DNA of 64,000 nucleotides from Erythrobacter sp. SD-21 (GTDB lineage Bacteria > Pseudomonadota > Alphaproteobacteria > Sphingomonadales > Sphingomonadaceae): assembly GCF_000181515.1 (NCBI RefSeq), contig NZ_ABCG01000007.1, positions 62,001 to 126,000 on the forward strand, read 5' to 3'. The notes under the pieces were generated by a model. It was not told where the DNA came from. It saw nothing but the letters and a program-made list of their open reading frames with translations, and did not search any database. The position numbers and the translations under genes were made by a program. Numbering within the stretch: position 1 is the first letter of the stretch; the number at the start of each line of letters is the position of its first letter. This document shows, in pieces, positions 46,821-54,446 of this stretch.

Positions 46821-47525
46821 ATGGCTGAAAGACCGATCTTCATCCCAAACATTAGCGGGCGTGCTGCAGTGACGACCCGAATGGTAAGCTTCGAGTGGCA
46901 CCCGGGGATGTCGCTGTCTCAAAAACAGAAATCAATTGCTTCCCTGCACCAGGCCGCAAGAGAACAATGCCAAGGCATCGAGAAGATTCTGGAAATTTCA
47001 AGTAAGTCTCTTGAGGATCTGGGAGTGCGGTCCAGCGCCTTCAACTTGAAGTGGCTTTCCTCCGTCGCGAACTTCCCGATCAGCGTTGAATGTGCCTTCC
47101 AAGGAAGCAAAGTTTTTTTGAATGGAGGTCCGTTTACCGATCTTTATGAGGCGCGCCCGATTGATGCGAAGCGTGATGTGCGATTGCGATCGTCGGGCAA
47201 CCTAAAAGCATTTGATTTTGATGGAGGGAACTGGCCGATAGAACCGCAAACAGCATTTTATGATTGGCTATATATTTCTGCGTTGAGAGAAAATCCGGAA
47301 ATTGCTGATGCCATCCTTAGTTTCGATGGTTTCACCGACATTGAGTTCAATCCGAAGAAGTCCATCAACTGCCAAGCTTACTCGGCGGCACTTTTTTGCT
47401 CACTTTACAAACAAGGAATGGTGGACGAAGTCCTCGAAAAAAGAGAGACTTTTCTCAATTATTGTAGGTCGCTGGATGTAAGCAATGCGCGACAAGATGA
47501 CACTATACAAGGAAGCCTTTTCTAA
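46821..47525 (+). CDS. DarT-associated NADAR-family antitoxin
   Basis: A 234-residue protein beginning RPIFIPNISGRAAV, followed by FEWHPGMSLSQKQKSIASLH, VECAFQGSKVFLNGGPFTDLY (91-109), DAKRDVRLRSSG and EPQTAFYDWLYISAL. This is the pattern of NADAR proteins that accompany DarT1-type toxins and remove ADP-ribose from guanosine. A GGGAG site lies 5-6 nt before the ATG. The 8-bp spacing from the DarT gene and the same strand indicate one operon in toxin-antitoxin order. No second macrodomain antitoxin (DarG) is nearby, which points to guanine rather than thymine as the target (inference). Confidence 0.82.
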   Translation: MAERPIFIPNISGRAAVTTRMVSFEWHPGMSLSQKQKSIASLHQAAREQCQGIEKILEISSKSLEDLGVRSSAFNLKWLSSVANFPISVECAFQGSKVFLNGGPFTDLYEARPIDAKRDVRLRSSGNLKAFDFDGGNWPIEPQTAFYDWLYISALRENPEIADAILSFDGFTDIEFNPKKSINCQAYSAALFCSLYKQGMVDEVLEKRETFLNYCRSLDVSNARQDDTIQGSLF

Positions 47526-47962
47526 CCATTCCGCAAAGATGTTAGGCACAGCTTGACGCGCAGTAGGGCGGAGATTTGGCGTCGCTGCTTCAGGCTATTT
47601 TAGCTCCGCGACAACCTATGAGGCATTCAATACGTTCTGCGCGATGGGTGTTCGGTGCATCCTTAGTTTGTCGCCTTTTGACCCAGAATTTTATTTAACT
47701 GCGACTGGTCTCCTCAATGGCTGAACTTACGATAGCTATGGGCCACAGAAATCGCAGTCCCATCGTCAGAGAGAACTATATACGCATTCTCCAGGCGGTC
47801 ACGTCGACTTGACGCTACCTCTGATTTTCCTCCAAGTTGGAGTAGAGATCGTCCTTCCTTAAGGGCAGACCCTAATCCCAGCTGTTGGAAATCTGGGGGT
47901 CAAATCAGGGCGGCTAATAACGTGGCTTGTACCTAGTGAACTTTAAATCAGCGGGGCGAACA
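47526..47962. other. Gene-free stretch after the DarT-NADAR pair
   Basis: No convincing coding frame on either strand in 437 bp. Base composition is lower in GC than the core. It presumably carries the terminator of the pair and the promoter of the next gene; I see no strong hairpin. Confidence 0.5.
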
Positions 47963-48454
47963 ATGACCTTTGATGTCGACACCGGGAGAAAGCCCTCGTG
48001 CCCCTTTTGCGACCTGCCGGAAGAAGATTGGGAGGACTGCCCCCACCTAGTGGCCGTCTTCGACCGTACCTTTCTTGATTGCTATGGTGGGGAGATCTTT
48101 GACCGAGACGGCGAGTTCCGAGACCTTGTAGAAGCGGCTTTCTCGAAGCGCCTGAAAGGCGCAGAAAGCGTAGCCTTCGAGAAGGCAGATCTGGAGCGCC
48201 TTTGGCAGCAATCCAAGTATGAGCAAGCTAGCCAAGCTGGAGAGGAGAGCTACTGGGACCTGAATGATCGCATCTTTCAGGAGCTTCTGATCGAAAGGCT
48301 GCTCGCTGCAGGCGCGAGGGCATTACCAGGACGCTGCGAGGATTCCACTCCGTTGGCTTCTTCGGTGTACACTATTCTATTTGCCACTTTCCCACGGATA
48401 GTAATCTTAAAGGCACTCCAGCTTTTGGTCGAGGAAACGATATTGAGCGAGTGA
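47963..48454 (+). CDS. Hypothetical protein with N-terminal Cys/His cluster
   Basis: A 163-residue unrecognised protein. The N-terminus has SCPFCDLPEEDWEDCPHLVAVFD, a CxxC...CxH arrangement that could bind one zinc. A charged helical middle (LERLWQQSKYEQ) and a hydrophobic C-terminal helix pair (TILFATFPRIVILKALQLLV) follow. The start is uncertain: ATG 47963 is preceded by GGGGCGA, but the frame is open to a TTG at 47927 (YLVNFKSAGR) that could be a real extension. It stands alone between the NADAR gene and the second repeat copy. Confidence 0.6.
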   Translation: MTFDVDTGRKPSCPFCDLPEEDWEDCPHLVAVFDRTFLDCYGGEIFDRDGEFRDLVEAAFSKRLKGAESVAFEKADLERLWQQSKYEQASQAGEESYWDLNDRIFQELLIERLLAAGARALPGRCEDSTPLASSVYTILFATFPRIVILKALQLLVEETILSE

Positions 48455-48807
48455 AAGGCGTGAGGAAGGCTCGTGCCATTTTTATTTAGGCGATGAGACC
48501 CGAGGTCGCATTTCCCGTCTTATAGGAGCCCGAGCACCGAAGAACGGGCGGCATGCGCAACGCACCGATGGAACCGACAACCTACGATTAAAGTCGGTGC
48601 CCCTACCCGTTATCGTCGCGAGAAGAGTCCAATCACAAACGGCAGCAAAGGGCCGAGAGCGGGCGGTAAGCTATTGGCCTATAGGTCGCAGGTCCAGACA
48701 TAGCGTTAGCCCCACGCCGGTGCTGTGTTGGGCTTGATCCTTCACCCGTGCTGGCGGTTGTGCGATTATATTTCTTCGCTAGTCTCTAATATGAGGAGGA
48801 GATCGTC
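48455..48807. other. Gene-free region holding repeat copy 2
   Basis: Apart from the direct-repeat copy at 48561-48660 nothing coding is seen. A GAGGAGG ribosome site at its end serves the next gene. Confidence 0.55.
48561..48660 (+). repeat. Direct repeat, copy 2 (remnant of exonuclease gene end)
   Basis: It matches 44372-44454: CGCACCGATGGAACCGAC, ACGATTAA at the old stop codon, CCAATCACAAACGGCA and GGGCCGAGAGC, with an extra ~17 nt (TATCGTCGCGAGAAGAG) in the middle. No exonuclease reading frame precedes it. The copies bracket 44,455-48,560, the DarT-NADAR segment. Confidence 0.8.
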
Positions 48808-49050
48808 ATGGGGATGTTTACGCCGCTAGCGGAATACTGCCGTAAACAAAAACTGAGACAGTTCGAACTGCCGTTTCACAAAATCGAGACCATCATCGGG
48901 AAGAAACTTCCCGACAGTGCCTTGAGGCCACAATATTGGGCCAACGTGGTCGCGGGGACTGGGCCGGTGCGTTCAGCCATGAAAGACACTTGCTACGATA
49001 GATTTCTGGTCGAAGGTTCTAAGCGCGCTCGGTTCGAGCGTCACCATTAG
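48808..49050 (+). CDS. Small DUF7662-like protein
   Basis: An 80-residue protein: PLAEYCRKQKLRQFELPFHKIETIIGKKLPDSALRPQYWANV, then a basic end. It resembles the short 'PL-x-x-Y-L ... F-x-x-I-E-x-I-I-G-x-x-L-P-x-S-A ... W-W-N' domain found alone or fused in many defence and restriction loci (DUF7662-type). GAGGAGG 7-8 nt upstream fixes the start. The molecular function is unknown. Confidence 0.65.
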   Translation: MGMFTPLAEYCRKQKLRQFELPFHKIETIIGKKLPDSALRPQYWANVVAGTGPVRSAMKDTCYDRFLVEGSKRARFERHH

Positions 49051-49120
49051 TTCTCTGTGGAGCGGGTGATCGAATATATTGAACAGAGTTCGCAAGGGAC
49101 TACTGGACCGTTGCTCTCTC

Positions 49121-49930
49121 CTATTCAAACGCGACTTGTGCCTCCGCAAGTCGAGCGAAATACGGGGGGGTCAAAGCGTCGATTATCGCTTGCCGTTGTT
49201 CCTCGCGCTCTACCCATAGCGTTTCAACTACCTCGTGTGTCAGAGACGCGCAGGCGACGCCCCACCAATAAGGTTCGTCGAACAGGTCATTTCGCCAAAG
49301 CGCGAGCGTTTCGTTGCCCGGTGCGTGCCAAATCGAGATAGCCTCAATCGTCCTTCGTGCTATGAACCAATCATATCGGCTCGCAAAAAGTTTCATGTCT
49401 TCCGGAGGCTGGCGCAACGCGTTCTCATAGCCTGTCAAAACGATAGAAAGAGCAGTCTTTCGATCCATTTCATCTTGCATATTACCGGTCACGATCCTCA
49501 CCATTAGACTGGCAATTTGATCGCCCCACCATTCAGGTTGATTGGCATCCTCTGAAATACACGCCGCGAACCCTTGGCCTTCGATAGACCACACACTTCC
49601 CACTTGCCGGTATCCATCTTGGGGCATGGCATGGTTTGGCTTTGGGAGCTCCAGGCTTCTCGCCGGATTGGTGTGATACATCTCTAGCCGAGGGTCTCGC
49701 AGCGTGGCGGTTACAAATTCAACATCCCCTTGCTTCCACAACAGTGTGCTCAAGGCATGACCAATCCAACGGCGCGTCGTTCTTGGTATTTCAACTGTTT
49801 TTAGTTCGGGGCAAGGTTCTAGATCGCCATTTGAGACCGACAAACAGATCGCGATTTCGGCCCCTTGAGGTAGGGGACGATAACAGAGCACTCGACCATC
49901 ATTCTCTCGGGTAATCTCAGTAAATTTCAT
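49121..49930 (-). CDS. Hypothetical protein, unrecognised
   Basis: A 269-residue soluble protein with no motif I recognise. It is rich in Trp and acidic residues (WWGDQIASLMVRIV, EPYWWGVACASL). These W-W-G pairs recur at equal intervals around residues 135 and 223, which suggests an internal duplication of a helical domain. AGGA lies 11 nt before the ATG. It has minus-strand orientation in an otherwise plus-strand stretch. Confidence 0.6.
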   Translation of the reverse strand: MKFTEITRENDGRVLCYRPLPQGAEIAICLSVSNGDLEPCPELKTVEIPRTTRRWIGHALSTLLWKQGDVEFVTATLRDPRLEMYHTNPARSLELPKPNHAMPQDGYRQVGSVWSIEGQGFAACISEDANQPEWWGDQIASLMVRIVTGNMQDEMDRKTALSIVLTGYENALRQPPEDMKLFASRYDWFIARRTIEAISIWHAPGNETLALWRNDLFDEPYWWGVACASLTHEVVETLWVEREEQRQAIIDALTPPYFARLAEAQVAFE

Positions 49931-50015
49931 CGAATATCTGATCCTGACGAGGCGCTCATCGAAACAAGCTTCTTGCGTAACTATATATCTGGAACTGAAA
50001 GACCGGAAGTTCAGG

Positions 50016-50375
50016 TCAGGCAGGCATTCGATCTACTTCAATTCCGATGCCTTCAAGCCGCTTCGCGCATTCCCGGAGTACTTCAAGCTGCCTGGGCCGA
50101 CGCGCCTTTGATGCCTCGCTCTGGCCTTCGTATGGTTCCAGCCAATCATTGTCCTCGATCGCTGCCTTCAGGATCGCACGGTCAATTTGCGTAAGCTCTT
50201 TCGGGACACAGAACTGCTCCATCATGTCCTGCATGACCATGGCGCGCTCGCAGACCTGATCGGCCGGATAGCGATGCTGTAGGCTTCGGATTACGAGCGG
50301 GAAATCATCAATGAAGTTAGCAAACGCCTCGCGTTGCATATCACTCATCGCAAAAAGCTGCATTTCTTCGTCCAT
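50016..50375 (-). CDS. Hypothetical small acidic helical protein
   Basis: A 119-residue, probably all-helical protein (EEMQLFAMSDMQREAFANFI, ILKAAIEDNDWLEPYE). GGAG lies 10 nt upstream of the ATG. No known domain is seen. It lies 85 bp beyond the previous minus-strand gene's start, so the two could form an operon. Confidence 0.55.
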   Translation of the reverse strand: MDEEMQLFAMSDMQREAFANFIDDFPLVIRSLQHRYPADQVCERAMVMQDMMEQFCVPKELTQIDRAILKAAIEDNDWLEPYEGQSEASKARRPRQLEVLRECAKRLEGIGIEVDRMPA

Positions 50376-50536
50376 AGTGGCGAAATCTCCAGTGGTTTCG
50401 TCAGCAATTACTCCTCAAAAAGCGAGCGGATAGTAAATTTCCGGTCCTGAAATTGCACACGGTGAGCGTGTGTAAGTATCTGACTTGATTGCTCTCTTGA
50501 GATCTAGCATTAAGCGACTTCGATGATGGGGGTCGC

Positions 50537-51029
50537 GTGACAGAGTTCTTCATTGCGGACATGCACTTTGGAAGTGCGTCCAATGCCAAATGGCGCAAAT
50601 TCGCCGCTTCCGCTGATATGGATGCCGCCATTAATTGAAGCATGGCGCGGACGGGTTACAGATGCCGATATCGTCTGGGTTCTTGGAGATGTTGGCTCGC
50701 TCAATCCCCTGCGCGATCTCCCCGGCACCAAGCACCTGATCTTCGGTAACGACGACAAGCCCAAGGGCATGTTCAAAGAAAGTGGTGCGTTCGCGAGTTA
50801 CTCCAATTCGCAAATCCATGGGTCAGATCACGGCTCGATGCTCTTGATCCATCGGCCCAATGACGCCGCCGAAAATGATGTGCCGGTTCTCCACGGCCAT
50901 ACGCATTCCATGCCTGATGAGCCCGATCCGAGGTTCGTCTCGGTGTCCGTCGATAAGACTGGTTGGGGGCCAATCACGCTTGATGAGGTATGGCTGCGGA
51001 TTGAAATGCGCAAGAGAGGCATGGCGTGA
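50537..51029 (+). pseudogene. Metallophosphoesterase with a 1-nt frameshift
   Basis: From GTG 50537 the frame reads VTEFFIADMHFGSAS (motif D-x-H), then hits TGA at 50636-50638. The rest of the enzyme continues in another frame: EAWRGRVTDADIVWVLGDVGS, HLIFGNDD, VLHGHTHSMP. Removing the A at 50630 joins the parts as ADMDAALIEAWRGR, just what the family has there. So a single-base insertion has broken an otherwise complete PP2A-like phosphoesterase (or the assembly has an error). Its end overlaps the next gene by 4 nt (GTGA). Confidence 0.75.
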
Positions 51030-52105
51030 AGATCGAGGGGTTTCAGCTACCTGCCCACCACGCGATTAATAGATATTTTCGTGAGCAACGCGAGAATTCT
51101 GACCACCTGATGGACAGCCTTTGCGAGGAACCATACCGCACTTGGAAGGCTGCTTACCAAAAGCCCAGGCTCTCGTCAGATCAGGTCAAGCAGCTTGGCG
51201 ATAGCTTTGACGCCACCCTCAAAGCTTCGCGTGCTTTTGAGATTACGAGAACGGCAAAGAAGGGCACTAAGGGGCTGCCAAATCGCGAATATGAGCGCGT
51301 TACAGGGTTCTACATGGAGCCGGTAACCTTCGGCGAGGGGATTCACGAGGAGGGCCTGCGCCCTTATGTCGAGAATGCCCTTCTCCTTCGTGTGGCAAGG
51401 GCCGAATTTCGTCGCAAAAGAGGCTTCCTCGGAATTGGCTTTTCAGGGATTGCTCTTACCCAGCACATGTTGAGCCGGGTCTATGAGCGGACTGGAGTTG
51501 ACCATGCCGAGTTAGGTTCGCTCATCAACACTCACGTCGCTGATTTAATGGCGAAGCTTGGTATGGCCGAGGCGCTGGGGCTTTGGACTGGAAACGCTGG
51601 GGGAAGAGCAACTGCCATTCCGTTCGCCAACGGCCTCCTCTTGGTAAACACGCGACTGTTGCTGGGGAAGATCCGAGATGGTGACTTTGGCTTTTACACG
51701 CGCTTCCCGAAGCCGAAGTCACAGGCCCCATTTGTCAATCAGTCATTGTTGATCGATTGCGACAAGAAATGGCGTGAGGCCGACTTACAGCCCGCGATCA
51801 CGCTTTGTGGGATGACATACCTCAATCTTTCGACACTCAATCGAGACCAGTTCGATTTTTACTTTCAGTTCGAAGCTTTGAAGGCAGATGTCGGACAGCC
51901 GGCGCTTGCAGCCCTAGCCAACCATTATTTCAGTCCAAGCTTGGCGCACGAGCGGGTTGATACGATCACATTTAGCGATGAACAATATCCGAAGCGCGCC
52001 AAGGCCCTCGCCCTGCTTCAGTCCGGGTGGCTGACCGCAGACAAACCCAGCTTCGCCGCTCTACTCTCATTCGAGAGCGTAGTGGCCAAAGACAAACGAA
52101 TTTAG
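51026..52105 (+). CDS. Hypothetical protein between two metallophosphoesterases
   Basis: A 359-residue protein (GTG start overlapping the previous stop). I recognise no catalytic domain. Notable stretches are FEITRTAKKGTKGLPNREYER, FLGIGFSGIALTQHMLSRVYERTG and a conserved-looking IPFANGLLLVNTRLLLGKI. Composition is that of a globular mixed alpha/beta protein. Translational coupling to the first phosphoesterase and a 37-bp gap to the second suggest one functional unit. Function unknown. Confidence 0.65.
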   Translation: MKIEGFQLPAHHAINRYFREQRENSDHLMDSLCEEPYRTWKAAYQKPRLSSDQVKQLGDSFDATLKASRAFEITRTAKKGTKGLPNREYERVTGFYMEPVTFGEGIHEEGLRPYVENALLLRVARAEFRRKRGFLGIGFSGIALTQHMLSRVYERTGVDHAELGSLINTHVADLMAKLGMAEALGLWTGNAGGRATAIPFANGLLLVNTRLLLGKIRDGDFGFYTRFPKPKSQAPFVNQSLLIDCDKKWREADLQPAITLCGMTYLNLSTLNRDQFDFYFQFEALKADVGQPALAALANHYFSPSLAHERVDTITFSDEQYPKRAKALALLQSGWLTADKPSFAALLSFESVVAKDKRI

Positions 52106-52142
52106 TCGGTTCCCTGCGACTCAATGTGGAGATCGCCGAATC

Positions 52143-53171
52143 ATGGATAATCTAGTTTTCTCAGATGAACCCAAGACTGTTCTTGAGGTAGCACGCGGCA
52201 TCGATATCTTTGGCGATATCCACGGCCAGGCTGAGGCGCTCCATGCTGGATTGGAAACTCTTGGTTACGAGCAACGCTCAGGTGTTTGGCGTCATCCCGA
52301 AGCGCGCAAGGCACTCTTCTTGGGCGACTTGATCGACCGTGGCCCAAAGAGTCGGCAGGTGGTCAACACTGTGCGCATGATGGTCGAGCATGCCGAGGCG
52401 GTCTGCATTATGGGCAACCACGAGCTCAATGCTGTTCACTTCGCGCAACCCCATCCCGAAACTGAAGGATTTCTTAGGCCGCGCACCGATAAGAACCTCT
52501 TTCAGCATGTGGCATTCCTTCACGAATATCGCGGAAAAGAGGAACGGGATGCTCTGACCATCGACTTGGCCTTTTTCCGCACCCTACCGATGATGGTCGA
52601 GCTGGATGGGATGCGGGCAGTCCATGCATGCTGGAATGAGCAGTACCTTAGCGAATTCACTGAAGCTGAAATCTCTGGCGCAAAACGCGGAGAGGATTTT
52701 TGGCTTCAGACATCTAAGCGAGGTCACCGTCAGCACAGCGCAATCGAAGTCTTACTAAAGGGGCCTGAAAAGGAGCTCCCTAATGGCAGGGCCTTCTACG
52801 ACAAAGACGGCCATAAACGCCGACACGCCAGGGTCCTCTGGTGATCGGATAGCCAAAGCCCTGAACACCGCGTGATCGGACCACCTTCGTTGGCTGATGT
52901 GGTCTCTGGCATGGATGAGTTCGACACTTCGGAATTCGCATACTCGCCAGATGAACCGCCGGTCTTCTTTGGGCATTATTGGCTGAGAAATGAGACAGGC
53001 ATTCCGCAGTTAACTCGGACACCCAATGTTCAATGCCTCGATTTCAGCGTGGGAGCCGGCAATGGCCAGCTAGGGATTTACCGCTGGAACGGCGAAGAAA
53101 AATTGCGCGCTGCCAACCTGTTCGCGGTATCTGCAGCGGGCGACCAAATCGTCCAAGGCGCCGAGGACTGA
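52143..53171 (+). pseudogene. PP2A-like metallophosphoesterase with in-frame TGA
   Basis: Residues 1-233 read DIFGDIHGQAEALHAGLETLGYE, FLGDLIDRGPKSRQVV, IMGNHELNAVHF and RAVHACWNEQYL, a calcineurin-type phosphatase (diadenosine-tetraphosphatase-like). At 52842 a TGA follows ARVLW. After it the same frame continues with PPVFFGHYWL, VQCLDFSVGAGNGQLGIYRWNGEEKL, the usual C-terminal third of the family. Relatives have W-W at this point, so TGA replaces TGG. Without readthrough the product lacks the last ~30% including the GHYW metal-site His. Confidence 0.75.
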
Positions 53172-53180
53172 TGGTTTCTA

Positions 53181-54446
53181 TTACGCTGGTCCTTCATTTT
53201 GCATACGTTCCCCGACAGCAAGATATTCCGAGTATGCTTTGTCCCAGTTCATTGCTGGATAAGCTTCTCGGACCGTCTCCAAGAAGCCTTCCTCATTCAG
53301 GGATTCAAACGTGAGGTCTTTGTATCGCACCTCGAGCTGCATCCGACTAATTAGTTTGTCGATCTTCGGCATGCTCTTTGCCAGTTCGTATTCTAGCCAT
53401 CGAGCCGCATGCTCTTCATCGAGCAAGGGCAATTGACCTCGCATTGCGTCAGGCGGGTTCTTGAGGACGATTGGCAAATAGTACTGGACGATCGAAGCAA
53501 GGGATTTTGACAGGTGGGCGTCGATCTGATTTTCAACCTTCTTCTGGTGCGCTTCGAGTTTCTTACGAAAGGCATCAATCCTCTCCTCAAATGCCTTTCG
53601 AACAACCTTCAGAATGACCCTTTCCCGGCCGATGGTCCGAGTGAAATCAGAGCGGATCTGGTTTAGCTCCTTTTCCAGCTCGCGAGATGACAGCGCACCC
53701 TCACTTTCTAACAGATCGAAGGTCGTCTTGAGACGGCCCTCCAAGTCCTTCCTCCCGCCTAGATCCTGAATTGCCTTGGGAATCCGCAACCTATGGCGTT
53801 GGATGGATGCACCTTTCAGACTGATTTCGACATATTGGAGCATGGCGTTGTAGACTCGAACCTGGCGGGCGACATCGAAGGGAGCAGAAGGCACGTTGAG
53901 CAGTTGCTTTTCCACTCGATCAAAATCAGCCTGCTCGACCTTGTTGGAAGTAATTTCGACCGTTCTGGTTCTGAGAGCCTCTCGCTCTTCTTCAGTCTTT
54001 GATTGCGCCAACGCGATCGCTTTCGCGGCCGGAGACAAACGCGCCAAAGCCTCCATTGCTTGATCATGCGAAAGCCGCATGGCATTTGGAGCCGTCGAGC
54101 TCCTTTCATCTGCCTCAAGGAGCAATGCTGTAGGGGTGAACATGAAGCCTTGTCGGTCAACGATAATCAGGCCTGTCCGCAATCCTGGTGCCGACTGGAT
54201 CTCAATCTTCTGATCACGCAAAAGTTCGATCGCCTCGATACTCCCATATCCCAACCGGAAGACATGCTCATCGAAGTCCAGGCAGACCGTGACAAGTTCC
54301 GGACCCAGGCGCTGAGCAACCGCAGCTATTGCTCCAGCCGGCTCGGAATGAATGCCAGGCGCAGCAAAACACAACGCCGTCTCTGTGCGGCGGATCAGAT
54401 CCGCTATGTTTCTGAAGTCTAGCGATTGGAAAAGGCAGTCAGTCAC
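53181..54446 (-). CDS. Pseudo-PLD/coiled-coil protein of the SNF2-Hsp70 operon
   Basis: A 421-residue protein. The first ~115 residues look like a phospholipase-D-type sandwich (TALCFAAPGIHSEPAGAIAA, then GLRTGLIIVDRQGFMFTPTALLLE), but the H-x-K catalytic pair is R-T-G, so the site is probably dead. The remainder is a long charged coiled coil (KELEKELNQIRSDF, RKAFEERIDAFRKKLEAHQKK) with a C-terminal helical domain. It could bind nucleic acid without cutting or act as a scaffold. Start and upstream stop share one base, so it is translated with the Hsp70-like gene. Confidence 0.7.
   Translation of the reverse strand: MTDCLFQSLDFRNIADLIRRTETALCFAAPGIHSEPAGAIAAVAQRLGPELVTVCLDFDEHVFRLGYGSIEAIELLRDQKIEIQSAPGLRTGLIIVDRQGFMFTPTALLLEADERSSTAPNAMRLSHDQAMEALARLSPAAKAIALAQSKTEEEREALRTRTVEITSNKVEQADFDRVEKQLLNVPSAPFDVARQVRVYNAMLQYVEISLKGASIQRHRLRIPKAIQDLGGRKDLEGRLKTTFDLLESEGALSSRELEKELNQIRSDFTRTIGRERVILKVVRKAFEERIDAFRKKLEAHQKKVENQIDAHLSKSLASIVQYYLPIVLKNPPDAMRGQLPLLDEEHAARWLEYELAKSMPKIDKLISRMQLEVRYKDLTFESLNEEGFLETVREAYPAMNWDKAYSEYLAVGERMQNEGPA

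Noticed and set aside
52842-52844. Selenocysteine codon
   Set aside because: The TGA falls where relatives have Trp, not Cys, and no SECIS-like hairpin is evident right after it.
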